In this document: piece by piece, positions 1 through 7,590 of the stretch
How positions within the stretch are numbered: position 1 is the stretch's first letter
How the letters are laid out: each line of letters begins with the position of its first letter
NCBI RefSeq assembly: GCF_001613425.1
Contig: NZ_BDCI01000004.1
Coordinates: 310,001-374,000, forward strand
Origin: Nocardia vulneris
GTDB taxonomy: Bacteria; Actinomycetota; Actinomycetes; Mycobacteriales; Mycobacteriaceae
DNA length: 64,000 nucleotides
Reading direction: 5' to 3'
Position numbers and translations under genes: made by a program
Notes under the pieces: generated by a model
What the model was told of the DNA's origin: nothing
Seen by the model: only the letters and a program-made list of their open reading frames with translations
Database searches by the model: none

Positions 1-1312
1 GTTCATCGACTGGCGCGCGGCGCGGGCCGCCGCGCGCGAGCTGAGCGGGGCGGCGCTCTTCGCGACCGCCGTGCTGATGTGGTGCGCGGGGCCCGGGCAG
101 ATCGGCCCGCTGCGCTGGCCCGCGCGGGTGCTGCCGATGGTGGCGATCGCGCTGCTGGTGCTGGTGTGCGTATTGCTCAGCCGCTACGGCACGTTCGAGC
201 AGTGGCGGCGCCGCGGGGTCGCCGCCGCGGTGCTGATCGGACTGCTGTTCGTGCGGTCGTTCGCCGCGGGGCCACACCAGGTCGTGTGGCATCTCGTCGC
301 GGCCGTGGCCGTCGCCGCGCTGGGGGCGGCGACGGTCTGGCTGATCCGCACCAGGGGTGTGGCGATGGCCTGTGTGCTGGCCATCGTCGCGATGTTCCCG
401 ATCGCCTACTGGCAGGTGAGCGGCGCACCGCCGACCCCGTTGTCGTACGGATTTCCCGAACGGCGCTCGGCCATGAAGGCGGCGTTCCCCCGATTCGACG
501 GGGTCACACTGCAACTCGCCGACCGCGGACTGCTCCGGCCCGAGGACAAGTCGCTCGCCGGGGCCTACAGCTCACTGGCTTTCGGCAACTACGCCAAGAA
601 CATGAACCTGGATTACGTCAACGCCTACACCCCGATCGGGCACGCGGCGTTCAGCGCGCTGCTGTGCATGGGCTGGGACGGGAGCACCTGTCCGGACGCG
701 TACCGGCGCGCGTTCGCGGTCGAACCAGGCACGGGCAGAACGATTGTCGATCTGATGAAGGTCGATCGTGTGGTCCTGCAACGCGCGCAGTATCCGGAGA
801 TCGGCCGCACTCCTGCGCCGCCCGGCTGGCAGTGGGTCGACTATCCGGGGCACGAACGCTACATCTGGGTGCTCGAACGCACCGACGGACTGCTCTCCAC
901 CCGCAACGGCTTGATCGCCGATGCGCAGGGCGCCACCGCGATCTCGACCGAACGCACCAGCGTCACCAGTCGTATTCGCGTCTCCTCGGTGCACGGCGGA
1001 CGGGTCGTCTTCGCCCGGCTGGCTTGGCCCGGCTACCAGGCGACGCTCGGCGGGCGTGAGCTAGCCGTCGACAAGCTCGCGGGAACCTTTGTGTCGGTGA
1101 ATATTCCGGCGGGTACCGAGAACGCCGAACTGATCCTCACCTGGCGGCCTTCGGCCTGGCAGGCCGGTCTCGCCGCCGCACTGGCGGGCCTCGCCGGAAT
1201 GTGCTGGCTGCATTGGGCCTACCGGCGCCGGCGACGGCTCGACATCGGTGCCGCGCCACCGGCGCATCGGACACCCGACGAGCCCGACCGCGAACTGACC
1301 GCGGTGTCGTGA
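1..1312 (+). CDS. Polytopic membrane protein, C-terminal part (5' end outside window)
   Basis: The reading frame is open from base 2, so the gene begins before the window; the first ATG at 71 is probably internal. The visible part has about four membrane helices (coded by roughly 110-430), then an extracytoplasmic region of about 240 residues, one last helix near 1160-1220 and an Arg-rich cytoplasmic tail. Helices, then an outer soluble domain, then a final helix is the layout of YfhO-like or GT-C-like envelope proteins, but no catalytic motif is visible, so no function is assigned. A strong Shine-Dalgarno for the next gene follows after 7 bases. Confidence 0.7.
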   Translation, partial: FIDWRAARAAARELSGAALFATAVLMWCAGPGQIGPLRWPARVLPMVAIALLVLVCVLLSRYGTFEQWRRRGVAAAVLIGLLFVRSFAAGPHQVVWHLVAAVAVAALGAATVWLIRTRGVAMACVLAIVAMFPIAYWQVSGAPPTPLSYGFPERRSAMKAAFPRFDGVTLQLADRGLLRPEDKSLAGAYSSLAFGNYAKNMNLDYVNAYTPIGHAAFSALLCMGWDGSTCPDAYRRAFAVEPGTGRTIVDLMKVDRVVLQRAQYPEIGRTPAPPGWQWVDYPGHERYIWVLERTDGLLSTRNGLIADAQGATAISTERTSVTSRIRVSSVHGGRVVFARLAWPGYQATLGGRELAVDKLAGTFVSVNIPAGTENAELILTWRPSAWQAGLAAALAGLAGMCWLHWAYRRRRRLDIGAAPPAHRTPDEPDRELTAVS

Positions 1313-1331
1313 CCAGCCCGGAGGAGTAACC

Positions 1332-1790
1332 ATGTCCATCGCCGATTTCGGTGCCCGTCTGTTGCAGACCCGATGGGCGGTGCGTGCGCCGATCCTGCTC
1401 TACCGGGCGGGTCTCGGATTCCTGTTCGGCTCTCGCTTACTGATGCTCCAGCATGTCGGACGCCGCAGCGGCGCAGCACGATTCGTGGTGCTCGAGGTCG
1501 TCGATCGACCCTCGGCCGACCACTACATCGTGGTCTCCGGATTCGGCGCGAAAGCCCAGTGGTACCGCAACATTCAGGCCGAGCCCCGAGTGCGCGTCTC
1601 CACGGGCACGAAGCGCGCGGTCCCCGCCACCGCAACGCCGATGACCGACGCGGAATCGGCCGCCGCACTCGAGCGCTACCGCGCACACCATCCCCGCGCT
1701 TGGAAGAACCTGCGCGCCACCATCGAACGAGCCACCGGAGCGCCCGTCGGCACCTTGCCCATGGTCGAACTGACGTTGCAGGCGCACTGA
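1332..1790 (+). CDS. Ddn-family F420H2-dependent nitroreductase homologue
   Basis: The 152-aa protein matches the deazaflavin (F420)-dependent nitroreductase family in length and layout: an N-terminal helix, the conserved LQHVGRRSG strand-turn (about residues 37-45), then VVSGFG..AQWYRNI (about 67-80), which in the family contacts F420 and substrate. Members such as mycobacterial Ddn reduce quinones or nitroaromatics with F420H2. GGAGGAG at 1320-1326 sits 5 bases before the ATG. The gene follows the membrane protein by 19 bases, so the two may be cotranscribed. The substrate cannot be read from sequence. Confidence 0.85.
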   Translation: MSIADFGARLLQTRWAVRAPILLYRAGLGFLFGSRLLMLQHVGRRSGAARFVVLEVVDRPSADHYIVVSGFGAKAQWYRNIQAEPRVRVSTGTKRAVPATATPMTDAESAAALERYRAHHPRAWKNLRATIERATGAPVGTLPMVELTLQAH

Positions 1791-1913
1791 CGCCGGACTC
1801 GACTACAGCCGCAGCGCATGGCATCGCGATCGGTCCCGCCGCCGCAAGGCGGATCATTGATGCGCACGGCGCGGGCGCCGGGTTCCGGGTCGCGGTGGCA
1901 GCGGGCGCGGTCC

Positions 1914-2540
1914 TTATTCGGGCTCGGCAGCGGTGCTGGGCGGTGCGGCACGGGTGAAGCGAATGAGGTCGCTCCATCGGTCGCCGCGGTCGTCCCGGAA
2001 GGAAAAGCCCTCCGGCTCAGCGAGTTTCCGCAACTCTGCCGCGCTCAAGCGGTCCGGATCGGGGAAGTACTCGTAGAAGACGAGTTGGCCGCCGGGTTTG
2101 ATGACGCGCGCGAGGGCGCGCACGCAGGCGGCGCGGTCCGGGACCTCACCGATCACCGCCGCGAGGAACGCGAGATCGAATTGCCCGTCGGCGAAGGGCA
2201 GACCGGCGCCCGCGTCACCACTGTGGAATCCCACATCGGCGCAGCCCGCCCGGTCGAGTTTGCGGCGCACCTTGTCCAGCATCTGCGGCTGAATATCGAA
2301 GAGCTCGAGCCGGCCGCCGGTGAGTTCCCTGGCCAGTTCGAGGCTGTAGAAGCCAGGACCGGGGCCGAGTTCCAAGACCTGCTCGGTCCCGGCCAGCTCG
2401 AGCCGTTCGATCACCGACCGCGGGTTCGAGATGAACCGGCGCACCGGGTTGTCCAGCAGGAACGCGGCCTGGTGGGGGTAGGGGAACTCGCCTAGTCGTC
2501 GTGTTTGCCGTAACAGGGTGTCCACCCAGGTAGTCGACAT
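1914..2540 (-). CDS. Class I SAM-dependent methyltransferase
   Basis: This 208-aa Rossmann-fold methyltransferase has motif I VLELGPGPGFY (residues 55-65), an acidic LFDIQP strand end and a post-motif LARVIKPGGQLVFYEYF. I chose the ATG at 2540, preceded by GAGG at short spacing; a GTG at 2546 lies inside that ribosome site. It is divergent from another methyltransferase at 2678. An IdeR-like box (2563-2581) lies 23-41 bases upstream, suggesting iron-responsive repression. The substrate is unknown; the fold resembles UbiE/Coq5-type enzymes. Confidence 0.85.
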   Translation of the reverse strand: MSTTWVDTLLRQTRRLGEFPYPHQAAFLLDNPVRRFISNPRSVIERLELAGTEQVLELGPGPGFYSLELARELTGGRLELFDIQPQMLDKVRRKLDRAGCADVGFHSGDAGAGLPFADGQFDLAFLAAVIGEVPDRAACVRALARVIKPGGQLVFYEYFPDPDRLSAAELRKLAEPEGFSFRDDRGDRWSDLIRFTRAAPPSTAAEPE

Positions 2541-2562
2541 ACGCACCTCACAAAGGAGTCGA

Positions 2563-2581
2563 TAAGGTTCACCTTACTTCT
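2563..2581. promoter_or_regulatory. Candidate IdeR/DtxR iron box 1
   Basis: The 19-mer beginning TAAGGTTCACCTTACTT agrees with the mycobacterial IdeR consensus TTAGGTTAGGCTAACCTAA at about 14 of 19 positions, allowing A/T and G/C degeneracy. It is partly palindromic (AAGGT/ACCTT) and lies just upstream of the minus-strand methyltransferase. Binding is inferred. Confidence 0.55.
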
Positions 2582-2649
2582 TCCACTTGCATTGCGCCAC
2601 AGTCGAACCGGCGATGACACCCGAGCCGCAGCAGCGAAGCACTAGACGG

Positions 2650-2668
2650 TTAGGTAATCCTAAGTTAC
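2650..2668. promoter_or_regulatory. Candidate IdeR/DtxR iron box 2
   Basis: TTAGGTAATCCTAAGTTAC matches the IdeR consensus at about 13-14 of 19 positions, with the TTAGGT and CCTAA halves intact. It ends 9 bases before the GTG of the plus-strand methyltransferase, where a bound repressor would block transcription or initiation. Confidence 0.55.
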
Positions 2669-2677
2669 GCTCCGCAC

Positions 2678-3493
2678 GTGGCCGAAATGGTGTCGCTGGG
2701 CGAAGTCCAGGAAACGCTGCTGATCCCGCTGTACGGGCGGGCGATCGATGCCCGGCAGCGCCGGAGCGTGTTGCAGGACCGTAAGGCGATCGAACTCGTC
2801 GAGTCGATCGACTACGACTTCGCCAAGTTCCGCGGACCCTCGCTCGCCGGATCGGTGCTGCGGGCCTCGATCTTCGACGAGTACGTGCGCGGGTTCCTGC
2901 GCGAGCATCCCGAGGGCACGGTCGTCGACCTGGGCTGCGGCCTGTCGACCAGGTTCGATCGCCTGGACAACGGCCGGCTTCGCTGGTTCGATCTGGACGT
3001 CGCGGACACGATGGCGTTGCGGCGCACGTTCTTCGACGACGGCGAGCGCTACACCATGATCGCCGGGTCGATCTTCGACACGGACTGGTACGCACAGGTC
3101 ACCGAGCGGTCCGGGCCGGTTTTCCTGCTGAGCGAGGCGGTGCTGCTCTACTTCCCCGACGAGCAGGTGCGCACCACGCTGAAGCGGTTCGCCGAGACGT
3201 TCCCGGCAAGCCCGCTCGCCTTCGACACCGGCGGGACCATGATGATGAACAGCCAGGATCGCAATCCGGTGTTCAAAGCGGTTCCCGCACGGATGAAATG
3301 GATCTGCGACGACCCCGCGGACCTCGAACAGTGCGGTCTGCGGCTACGCGAGTCACGTACCTTCGCCACTCCCCAGCCCGCCGTCGCCCGGACCTGGCCG
3401 GCCCGATACCGCTACGGCCTCAAAGTCTTCGGCTGGACGACACCGGTGAAGACCTACCGGCTCAATCTATTCGAGACCGTCGGCCGGGACTGA
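2678..3493 (+). CDS. Leucine carboxyl methyltransferase-family (PF04072-type) O-methyltransferase
   Basis: The 271-aa protein has the hallmarks of the COG3315/PF04072 group: a helical N-terminus with KAIELVESIDYDF (residues 36-48), motif I VVDLGCGLSTRFDRLD (82-97) and then WFDLDVAD, the acidic SAM-ribose site. In actinobacteria the group methylates polyketide or other small-molecule acids. The GTG at 2678 has no clear Shine-Dalgarno; its upstream bases are an iron box. The 3' end overlaps the convergent methyltransferase at 3467 by 27 bases. A link to siderophore metabolism is only suggested by the iron boxes. Confidence 0.85.
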   Translation: MAEMVSLGEVQETLLIPLYGRAIDARQRRSVLQDRKAIELVESIDYDFAKFRGPSLAGSVLRASIFDEYVRGFLREHPEGTVVDLGCGLSTRFDRLDNGRLRWFDLDVADTMALRRTFFDDGERYTMIAGSIFDTDWYAQVTERSGPVFLLSEAVLLYFPDEQVRTTLKRFAETFPASPLAFDTGGTMMMNSQDRNPVFKAVPARMKWICDDPADLEQCGLRLRESRTFATPQPAVARTWPARYRYGLKVFGWTTPVKTYRLNLFETVGRD

Positions 3494-4231
3494 CTGCCGC
3501 AGCACCGCGCGATACTCCCAGGCTTCCCACAGCGGATGCTTCGCCGAATACCGCTGATCGGCAAGGATTTCCACGCCGTCCAGCTCCATCCGCTCAGCGG
3601 TCAAGCCGGTTCCTTCCAGAAGCAGCAGCAGGTCCGCGGGGGTATAGCAGCGACCGAACTGATCGAGCGCTTCGGCTTCGCGGCCCGTGGGCCACCAGCG
3701 GTCGTTGAAACGACTGGCCACCGGGTCGTAGTCGTTCGAATTGGCCAGATCGATGGTGTAGGTGTCGTATTCGAGCTCACCCGCGATCCGCGCCCATTTC
3801 CACGGACTGAACACGTCGACGATCATGCGGCCGCCGGGCGCGAGCCATTCCCCGCTGACCCGGCGCAGCAGGGTGCGCTGCTCGGCGTCGGTGCCGATAC
3901 CGAAACCGTTCCAATAGACCACGCAGTCGAACGGCCCCTCGAGCTCGACGGTGTAGAAGTCGCCTTCGACCACCCGCAGATCACGTCCCTCGACCAGTTC
4001 CGCGGCCTGCCGCGCACGCGTCGCACTCAATTCGACCGCGACCACCGAGTAGCCGCGATCTGCCGTGACGGCCGCGGTGAGGCCGCTGCCCGCGCCGAGT
4101 TCCAGGACTCGCCGCACACCGGGGCCACCCAATCGGGCGATCGCATCGGCGCGCTGAAAGTCTTTCTCCTGCACCGTCTGTGGACCCCACCAGAGCGGCG
4201 CGGTCTCGAAGAACGGTTGCACCCAGTCCAT
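3467..4231 (-). CDS. Class I SAM-dependent methyltransferase
   Basis: This 254-aa methyltransferase has VLELGAGSGLTAAV as motif I, VVAVELSATR as the second strand and acidic loop, and the post-motif WLAPGGRMIVDVFSPW. The start MDWVQPFFE at 4231 has GGGAG 7 bases upstream; a longer N-terminus to 4282 lacks a site. The gene is convergent with, and overlaps, the PF04072-type methyltransferase, and makes three methyltransferases in 2.3 kb. The substrate is unknown. Confidence 0.8.
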   Translation of the reverse strand: MDWVQPFFETAPLWWGPQTVQEKDFQRADAIARLGGPGVRRVLELGAGSGLTAAVTADRGYSVVAVELSATRARQAAELVEGRDLRVVEGDFYTVELEGPFDCVVYWNGFGIGTDAEQRTLLRRVSGEWLAPGGRMIVDVFSPWKWARIAGELEYDTYTIDLANSNDYDPVASRFNDRWWPTGREAEALDQFGRCYTPADLLLLLEGTGLTAERMELDGVEILADQRYSAKHPLWEAWEYRAVLRQSVPADGLE

Positions 4232-4375
4232 GACCACGCTCCCACCGGTCGGCCGCGGGCGAGCCGATCGGCCCACCACCACGCATCCTGCCTCGGCGGT
4301 CGCGCCGGGGAAAGCGAATATTCGCGCGCAACCCGTCGTCCATGTTGCGGCACAGCAGATTTCACGGGCGACCAG

Positions 4376-4744
4376 TCAGTACGGCCGGCGCACCACGCAG
4401 ACCGAACGCTGCGCGTCGTAGCGGGCTTGATCGAGACAGCGGAAGTGCAGGGTCGCCATGCGGCGGTTCGCGGAATCGAGGCAGCGGTAGAACACCGCGT
4501 CGTCGTCGGGGTCGGCGTAATACCCCTCGTCCTTGTTCGCGTCCTGACAGAAGTCGACGCCCGCCTCCAGCGGCACGACCGCGTACTGCCTGATCACCGC
4601 GCCCCGGCCCGCCGCGTCGGGCAGATCCACCGCCGCCATGGTCGTCAGGGTGAGCAATGCGACACCCAGAGACGGCAGCGCGGCGGTCGCGGCGCCGGCG
4701 ACGAGCACACCCGCACGGCACACGGGGGCGGTTCGGATCTTCAC
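4376..4744 (-). CDS. Small secreted protein with a peritrophin-A (CBM14)-like Cys pattern
   Basis: The 122-aa product begins with a signal-peptide-like stretch (about residues 1-38). The mature part has GYYADPDDDAVFYRC, then C-LDQARYD-x5-C at the end. This follows the spacing of chitin-binding peritrophin-A domains (Y-x-P-x-D-C-x2-FY-x-C ... C-x3-x-FD-x-C), except that the Cys after PDD is Asp. The start is a GTG with a weak ribosome site. It could instead be a lineage-specific secreted protein with a chance similarity. Confidence 0.6.
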   Translation of the reverse strand: MKIRTAPVCRAGVLVAGAATAALPSLGVALLTLTTMAAVDLPDAAGRGAVIRQYAVVPLEAGVDFCQDANKDEGYYADPDDDAVFYRCLDSANRRMATLHFRCLDQARYDAQRSVCVVRRPY

Positions 4745-5475
4745 GGCAGTCCCTATCTACCCCGGTATCGAGGTGTCGACGGTTAGCTACTCCCCTGTAT
4801 TCGGCTTCACGCACACCCTGGATCGGACTTCCCCGGGGCGTACACCGGGTGAACCGACCGATGCCGCTGGTTTACCACGGGCCCCGATCCGGACCATTAC
4901 CCCTATGCGGCAACCGAAAACGGATTCGTTAGCCGAAAACTTCTGTGACGTGTCGCACAATCGGTTTAGCAGCAAACTCCCTGCGTAGGTAACGGTTCGG
5001 CAACTACCGGGGGCACCTTCCAAGATCGGTAGCACCTTCCATTTGCCTACCGTTCATGCCGTGTTAACTATCTGTGACCATTCTGCGATCAGGTCAAGAA
5101 GCGACCTGGAGTTTGGTTACACCGAGGAGTTGTTCACCCACATTCGGAAAACGACCGCAACGGTAGGCACCATGCCCGCCGCGGTCGGCGGATCGGGATC
5201 CGGCAACGGACCCGCGAACCCAACCTTCCGCCACTTTCTCCGCATCGAGGATGCGGAGTCCCCCGCGACATCGCGGCCGGGCTCGCAGTGAGCGCCCCGG
5301 CATCGCCGCACTGAACGCGTCGCGTTTTCGGGACCAGGACGTCCCGCACAACAAAACCCCACAAAAGCACATCAGCCCGTCCCGGCGAGCGCCGACCCGC
5401 GCGCCCGCCTCGGATCCGTGCTGCCCGCGCACGCCCGGATCGAAACCAGTCCCCGACAAAGGAACCGATTTCGCA
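4745..5475. other. 731-bp intergenic region with a CRP-like site
   Basis: No convincing gene lies here. The stretch 4890-5060 is clearly more AT-rich than its surroundings and probably holds divergent promoters for the secreted proteins on each side. TGTGA-N6-GCACA at 4944-4959 matches the CRP/GlxR consensus TGTGA-N6-TCACA at 9 of 10 fixed positions. The transglycosylase gene would then have an unusually long leader. I looked for the c-di-AMP (ydaO) riboswitch core and did not find it. Confidence 0.4.
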
Positions 5476-6063
5476 ATGCCTGACAGACGCTTTCTCCCGC
5501 TCCGCCGCTCGTCGCTCCGCGAAGGTTGCACCATCGCGATCGCCGCAGCCGGCATCGTCGCCGTGGCCGCCTCCTCCGCCGTCTCGGTGGCCGACGACAG
5601 CGTCCCGTCTCGCATCGCGCTGGTCGCCGACCGGCACCTGGCCGCCCAGCCCGTCGCCGCGGCCCTCCCGGCGCCCATGCCCGCCCCGCTCCCCGCACCC
5701 GAGCCCGAGCCGATCCCGGCGCCGATGCCCGCGCCCACCTACCCGGACAACCTGGACGGCTGGATCCGTCAGGCGCTCGACATCATGGCGGCCAACAACA
5801 TCCCAGGCAGCTACGACGGCATCCTCCGCAACGTGATGCGCGAGTCCACCGGAAACCCGCAGGCGATCAATCTGTGGGACTCCAACGCCGCCGCGGGCAT
5901 CCCGTCCAAGGGCCTGCTCCAGGTGATCGATCCGACCTTCCGCGCGTACCACGTCGAAGGCACCTCCTGGGACATCTACGACCCGGTCGCCAACATCGCC
6001 GCCGCCTGCAACTACGCGGCGCGCACCTACGGCTCGATGGACAACGTGCACGGCGCGTACTGA
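5476..6063 (+). CDS. Secreted lytic transglycosylase with SLT domain
   Basis: The 195-aa protein has a basic N-terminus and hydrophobic segment (residues 18-36, signal peptide or anchor), a Pro/Ala/Glu linker (64-89) that could span the wall, and a C-terminal SLT domain. The catalytic Glu is probably E123 in NVMRESTGNP; SKGLLQVIDPTFRAYH (144-159) and the AACNYAARTYGS helix are typical of the family. It would cleave peptidoglycan between MurNAc and GlcNAc. The start ATG follows AAAGGAA (5458-5464) at a rather long spacing. A strong terminator follows. Confidence 0.88.
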   Translation: MPDRRFLPLRRSSLREGCTIAIAAAGIVAVAASSAVSVADDSVPSRIALVADRHLAAQPVAAALPAPMPAPLPAPEPEPIPAPMPAPTYPDNLDGWIRQALDIMAANNIPGSYDGILRNVMRESTGNPQAINLWDSNAAAGIPSKGLLQVIDPTFRAYHVEGTSWDIYDPVANIAAACNYAARTYGSMDNVHGAY

Positions 6064-6075
6064 GCCACGCACCCC

Positions 6076-6108
6076 GACGCCTCCCCGCGCCTCGCCCGGG
6101 GAGGCGTC
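6076..6108 (+). terminator. Hairpin terminator after the transglycosylase gene
   Basis: A perfect 12-bp stem (GACGCCTCCCCG at 6076-6087 with its complement at 6097-6108) closes a 9-base loop 12 bases after the stop codon. There is no long U tract, as is common in high-GC actinobacteria. Confidence 0.7.
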
Positions 6109-6169
6109 GTCGCGTCCGCGCCGACCTGCGACTAGGGTCGTTCATCACCCGACCTTTTGGACTTCCGCG

Positions 6170-6484
6170 ATGACCGATTACGCGCACAGCGACGCGGCCG
6201 CCAAGAGCCGCGCCGAAAAAGCCAAACGCCTCGCAGGTTATATCTGGCAGCGGGGCATCACCGGACCGGAACTCCTCGCGATGCCGGCCGCGACGCGGCG
6301 CAAACTCGCCAGGGCCGCCGAGACCAACCCGCCGAGCACCGAGGAGACCTGGGGCACCGTCGCGGCACTGCTGACGGACAAGGACGAGTGGGCCGCACGG
6401 AATCCGGACCATCCGGCCGCGCAACGCACGAACACCGACGAGAAGCTGCTCTGGGTGAAACCGCCCATCATGCCGTGGTCGTAG
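6170..6484 (+). CDS. Conserved small protein of unknown function
   Basis: The 104-aa basic protein has no membrane segment. Its N-terminal half is Lys/Arg/Ala-rich and helical (SRAEKAKRLAGYIWQRGITGPELLAMP), with RRKLARAA next, which could form a small nucleic-acid-binding helical domain. The C-terminus carries a Trp/Pro-rich LLWVKPPIMPWS. I do not recognise the family. Codon use is that of a real high-GC gene, and it fills the space between the terminator and the DUF1992 gene. Confidence 0.6.
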   Translation: MTDYAHSDAAAKSRAEKAKRLAGYIWQRGITGPELLAMPAATRRKLARAAETNPPSTEETWGTVAALLTDKDEWAARNPDHPAAQRTNTDEKLLWVKPPIMPWS

Positions 6485-6584
6485 CGAAAAACCTTGCACA
6501 GCAGCGGTTTCAGCACCGCTGACGGAAGATTCGGTACGCTGGTGCCATAGACCCGCCGTCGACGATGACGTGATGGAGACCGCT

Positions 6585-7064
6585 ATGACCGAGCGCAAGC
6601 CCGCGAGCCTCGATTTCGAATCGTGGATCGACAAGCAGATCCGCGAGGCGACCGAGCGCGGCGAATTCCGGAACCTGCCCGGCGCGGGCAAGCCGATCCC
6701 GCGCGGTAGCGACGACGAGAACTGGTGGCTGAAGGGCTATCTCCGCAAGGAGGGCGTGAGCGGCGACGCGCTGTTGCCGCCTTCGATCCTGCTGCGCCGC
6801 GATATCGAACGGCTGCCCGAGACCGTGCGCGAACTGCAGTCCGAGCGCGCCGTCCGGGAGACCGTGCGCGAGCTCAACAAGCGGGTCGTCGACTGGCTGC
6901 GCCTGCCGCACGGCCCGTACGTGCAGGTCGCGCCGGTGGACACCGAGGAGATCGTCGAGCAGTGGCGCGCCGGACGGCGCAAGCCGCAGCGTCCGGCGCC
7001 CGCCCCGGTGTCCTCGCCCGCACAGTCCGGCGTCAGCTGGTGGCGTCGGCTCTTCGGCCGCTAG
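6585..7064 (+). CDS. DUF1992 (DnaJ-C28-like conserved domain) protein
   Basis: The 159-aa protein opens with ESWIDKQIREATERGEFRNLPGAGKPI, the signature of the DUF1992 domain also found next to J-domains in eukaryotic DNAJC28. Here there is no J-domain, only the conserved domain, a Pro-rich spacer and a basic C-terminus ending WWRRLFGR, which may contact membrane. GGAGA at 6575-6579 selects the ATG at 6585 over upstream GTG/ATG codons. The function of the family is not settled. It overlaps the convergent MarR gene by 4 bases. Confidence 0.85.
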   Translation: MTERKPASLDFESWIDKQIREATERGEFRNLPGAGKPIPRGSDDENWWLKGYLRKEGVSGDALLPPSILLRRDIERLPETVRELQSERAVRETVRELNKRVVDWLRLPHGPYVQVAPVDTEEIVEQWRAGRRKPQRPAPAPVSSPAQSGVSWWRRLFGR

Positions 7065-7531
7065 GACGCCTGGCGGGTGCCGACCGAGGATTCCTCGACC
7101 GCGGTGACGACCTTGTCCGAGAGCGCCTGAATCGCTTCGGCCTCAGCGGGATCCACGCAATCGATGAATATCTCGCGGACCAACCGAACGTGATTGGGGG
7201 CCGCGCGTTCGAGCAGGCGGCGGCCTGCCGGAGTCAGCTGGACGAGTACACCGCGCGCATCCTCGGCGACCGGCTGCCGATCGACGAGTCCGCGCGCGTC
7301 CATCCGCGCCAGATGCTTGGACAGCCGGCTCTTCTCCCAGCAGACCTCGGCCGCGAGATCCTTGGCCCGTAAGCAGTCACCCGGCGCGGCCGACAGCGCG
7401 ACCATCAGCTCGTAGTCCGCCGCGGACACGCCGTCCTTGGCCAGACCGGCGGCCAGCGCCGCGTCCAGCCGCTGCCGCATGCGGACGTACGCCGTCCACG
7501 TCACCTGCTCCTCATCACTGAGCCACTCCAT
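7061..7531 (-). CDS. MarR-family transcriptional regulator
   Basis: The 156-aa protein has the MarR winged helix: CLRAKDLAAEVCWEKSRLSKHLARMDARGLVDRQPVAEDARGVLVQLTPAGRRLLE (residues about 54-110), with the recognition helix around KSRLSKHLARM and the DARG wing. It is divergent from the pirin gene, with 59 bp between start codons, so it probably represses that gene and itself through the inverted repeat at 7552-7573. The ligand is unknown; MarR-pirin pairs often answer electrophile or oxidative stress. Confidence 0.88.
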   Translation of the reverse strand: MEWLSDEEQVTWTAYVRMRQRLDAALAAGLAKDGVSAADYELMVALSAAPGDCLRAKDLAAEVCWEKSRLSKHLARMDARGLVDRQPVAEDARGVLVQLTPAGRRLLERAAPNHVRLVREIFIDCVDPAEAEAIQALSDKVVTAVEESSVGTRQAS

Positions 7532-7551
7532 GGGAATGAAGTCTAGACCCA

Positions 7552-7573
7552 GTTGGTTGACATGGACACCAAC
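7552..7573. promoter_or_regulatory. Candidate MarR operator between regulator and pirin gene
   Basis: GTTGGT at 7552-7557 and ACCAAC at 7568-7573 form a 6-N10-6 inverted repeat centred in the 59-bp divergent gap. A short palindrome, GTCTAGAC, lies at 7541-7548. Confidence 0.35.
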
Positions 7574-7590
7574 CCGCTCAGGAGGTCACG

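Noticed and set aside
5075..5090. Second CRP-like site (TGTGA-N6-TGCGA)
   Set aside because: Only the left half-site matches; the right half differs at several of five positions.
5043..5291. 82-codon open frame in the intergenic region
   Set aside because: No ribosome site, no signal peptide or domain, and codon usage differs from the neighbours.
5041..5475. ydaO-type c-di-AMP riboswitch before the transglycosylase gene
   Set aside because: Wall hydrolase genes of actinobacteria often have one, but the GGGGTGAAT and CCGAATCCGTCAGCTAACC-like core segments are not present.
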